From NCBI GenBank assembly GCA_032173965.1, contig JAVUNC010000019.1, positions 7,192,501 through 7,256,500 of the forward strand: a stretch of 64,000 bases of DNA. Direction: 5' to 3'. The notes below the pieces were generated by a model. The model was given only the letters and a program-made list of their open reading frames with translations, was not told the origin of the DNA and ran no database searches. Below, piece by piece: positions 62,801 through 64,000 of the stretch. A program made the position numbers and the translations under genes. This DNA comes from Sitta carolinensis. Taxonomy: Eukaryota; Chordata; Aves; Passeriformes; Sittidae. How positions within the stretch are numbered: the first letter of the stretch is position 1; each line of letters starts with the position of its first letter.

Positions 62801-64000
62801 GTGTCTCTAGTGGCAAAGGCAGTTTGATTTTCACCATGCCCACTCATCCCTGCCTCCATCCTTCTGGCTCTCACCACAGCTGTAGCAGCACACTTATTTG
62901 AGGGACTTACTTGGAAGACCAAACAATGAAGTGAGCAGGGCTTAAAAAAGGTCCATTGCTGCAGGAGTCTTCAATTTGGCTGAAGAGAACAGCTGCTTAG
63001 CCAAAATAGAGGTTTTCAGCTACTGAAGTTGTCAGGATGACAACAAGGGATGCTGGTAAACAGTTTAATAAGATGAAAAATTAAATAAAAATGAAAAATG
63101 GTGGCCGATTGCATCTTGCTGTTGAGAGTCACAAGTTGTAGAAGCCAAGGAGCTTTGCTTCTCCCTGCTATCAGCAGAGACATTCATGTAGTAGACCCAT
63201 GTTCTGATCTCTGCTCAATTTGGGACACTTTTGCCAGTGACCCATTCTTTCTGCCCGACTGCTGGGCATATTTCAACACTCCCTCCCTCCCCCTAAAGCA
63301 GCTGAATTTAACATAAAATAGATGTGTATTGATTGAGATGGAGAGCAAATGTGAAGCTTCCCCTGTGCCTGGGCTGTGACACTCCCAGGACCTTCCCATT
63401 TTTGAGCTGGGCAAACTGGAGGTCACAGTCCACCTTCACACCGTGTCTGAGAGCCCTCACCAGCAGCCTATAAATTACACCCTTGCCAGACACTTTTTCT
63501 CATGGTATATCCATTATCTGACCCCAAACAGTTATTTATTTTCCCTTTGCCCACCTATCTTTGATCTTTTCCTTGCCTAACTGTGAACATTCAGATTGAA
63601 CAGACTCAAACGACATTGCACTTGACTCAGTGCAAATCTTAGTCATAGCTTCTATAATGTCACAAAATTATTGTATTGATCCAGGACAGTTTAAGATGTG
63701 TTTGAGGTGTTTTATTTTATCCAATATGATATGTATGACAAAGCAGTACATAATATTGGCCATATTAAGTAAATTTAGCATTTTGAGGTAACAAGATATT
63801 GCACAAAGGGAGTGTTATTACACAGAATTTTCCAGAAATGTCTTGCTACCTAACCTTGCATCCATCTGCAGAAATTGTAAAATAATTGCAAATTTTGCAA
63901 ATGAGACAAAGAGCAAGATAAGGTGAACAGCAAGCTTAGTGCTCCTGTACATGAAGTAGATTCAAGCAGTAGCAAGGTGAGTTCTGTTAAGCAATGTGCA
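59838..64000. other. Intron DNA without recognised genes
   Basis: AT-rich to mixed sequence with only short unrecognised open frames. No ALK exon, transposon or CpG-rich stretch seen. Confidence 0.55.

Larger units (their letters stand above)
12411..64000 (+). other. ALK intron 1 (5' part; continues past the window)
   Basis: It begins GTGAGCCGTG directly after exon 1. Nothing resembling ALK exon 2 (a short exon for a segment with PDYFTWNLTW-like residues in mammals) was recognised, and no phase-1 acceptor leads into such a frame. In human the first intron is of the order of 200 kb, so having no further exon in 51.6 kb is expected. The content is mostly AT-rich noncoding DNA with a few CR1 fragments, one LTR and simple repeats, listed separately. 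Confidence 0.85.

Noticed and set aside
12411..64000. ALK exon 2 within the window
   Set aside because: No segment resembling the PDYFTWNLTW-type exon was seen. Intron 1 is very long in other vertebrates, so absence is expected.

Overview
This window is vertebrate nuclear DNA, almost certainly from a bird and probably a passerine. Truncated CR1 LINEs are the only common interspersed repeat; five to six copies carry the avian CR1 3' end. There is also one degraded endogenous-retrovirus LTR of a type I associate with songbirds. GC-rich, CpG-rich promoter DNA stands out sharply from AT-rich flanks.

The one securely identified gene is ALK (anaplastic lymphoma kinase receptor). Its first coding exon lies on the + strand at 11828-12410 inside a CpG island of about 1.4 kb (roughly 11260-12660). 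It has a signal peptide, the conserved N-terminal block around DFVVPSLF, and the LRRAKQLVLE and FNLTELF motifs. It ends in a consensus phase-1 splice donor. Upstream lie a CRE palindrome, an inverted CCAAT box, an octamer and a GC box, and further upstream a TCCCGG hexamer repeat, a purine-rich tract and a 36-base T run. From 12411 to the end I see no other ALK exon, so about 51.6 kb of the window is the start of the very long first intron.

The most interesting part lies 1.4-3.2 kb upstream of the ALK start. The GC-rich but CpG-poor stretch at about 8595-10452 carries, on the minus strand, an ordered series of good splice acceptors and donors around short open segments. It looks like a compact multi-exon gene divergent from ALK. 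I do not recognise its product. Two exons (10251-10356 and 9200-9253) are the best supported, and a start codon ATG CAG sits exactly at a splice donor at 10452.

The rest (1-8450 and most of the intron) is AT-rich noncoding DNA with CR1 fragments, one solo LTR, simple repeats, and an isolated CpG-rich islet at about 37440-37900 in the intron. That islet is a second place where an unannotated promoter or insertion could lie. No prokaryotic, CRISPR, tRNA or rRNA features are visible.
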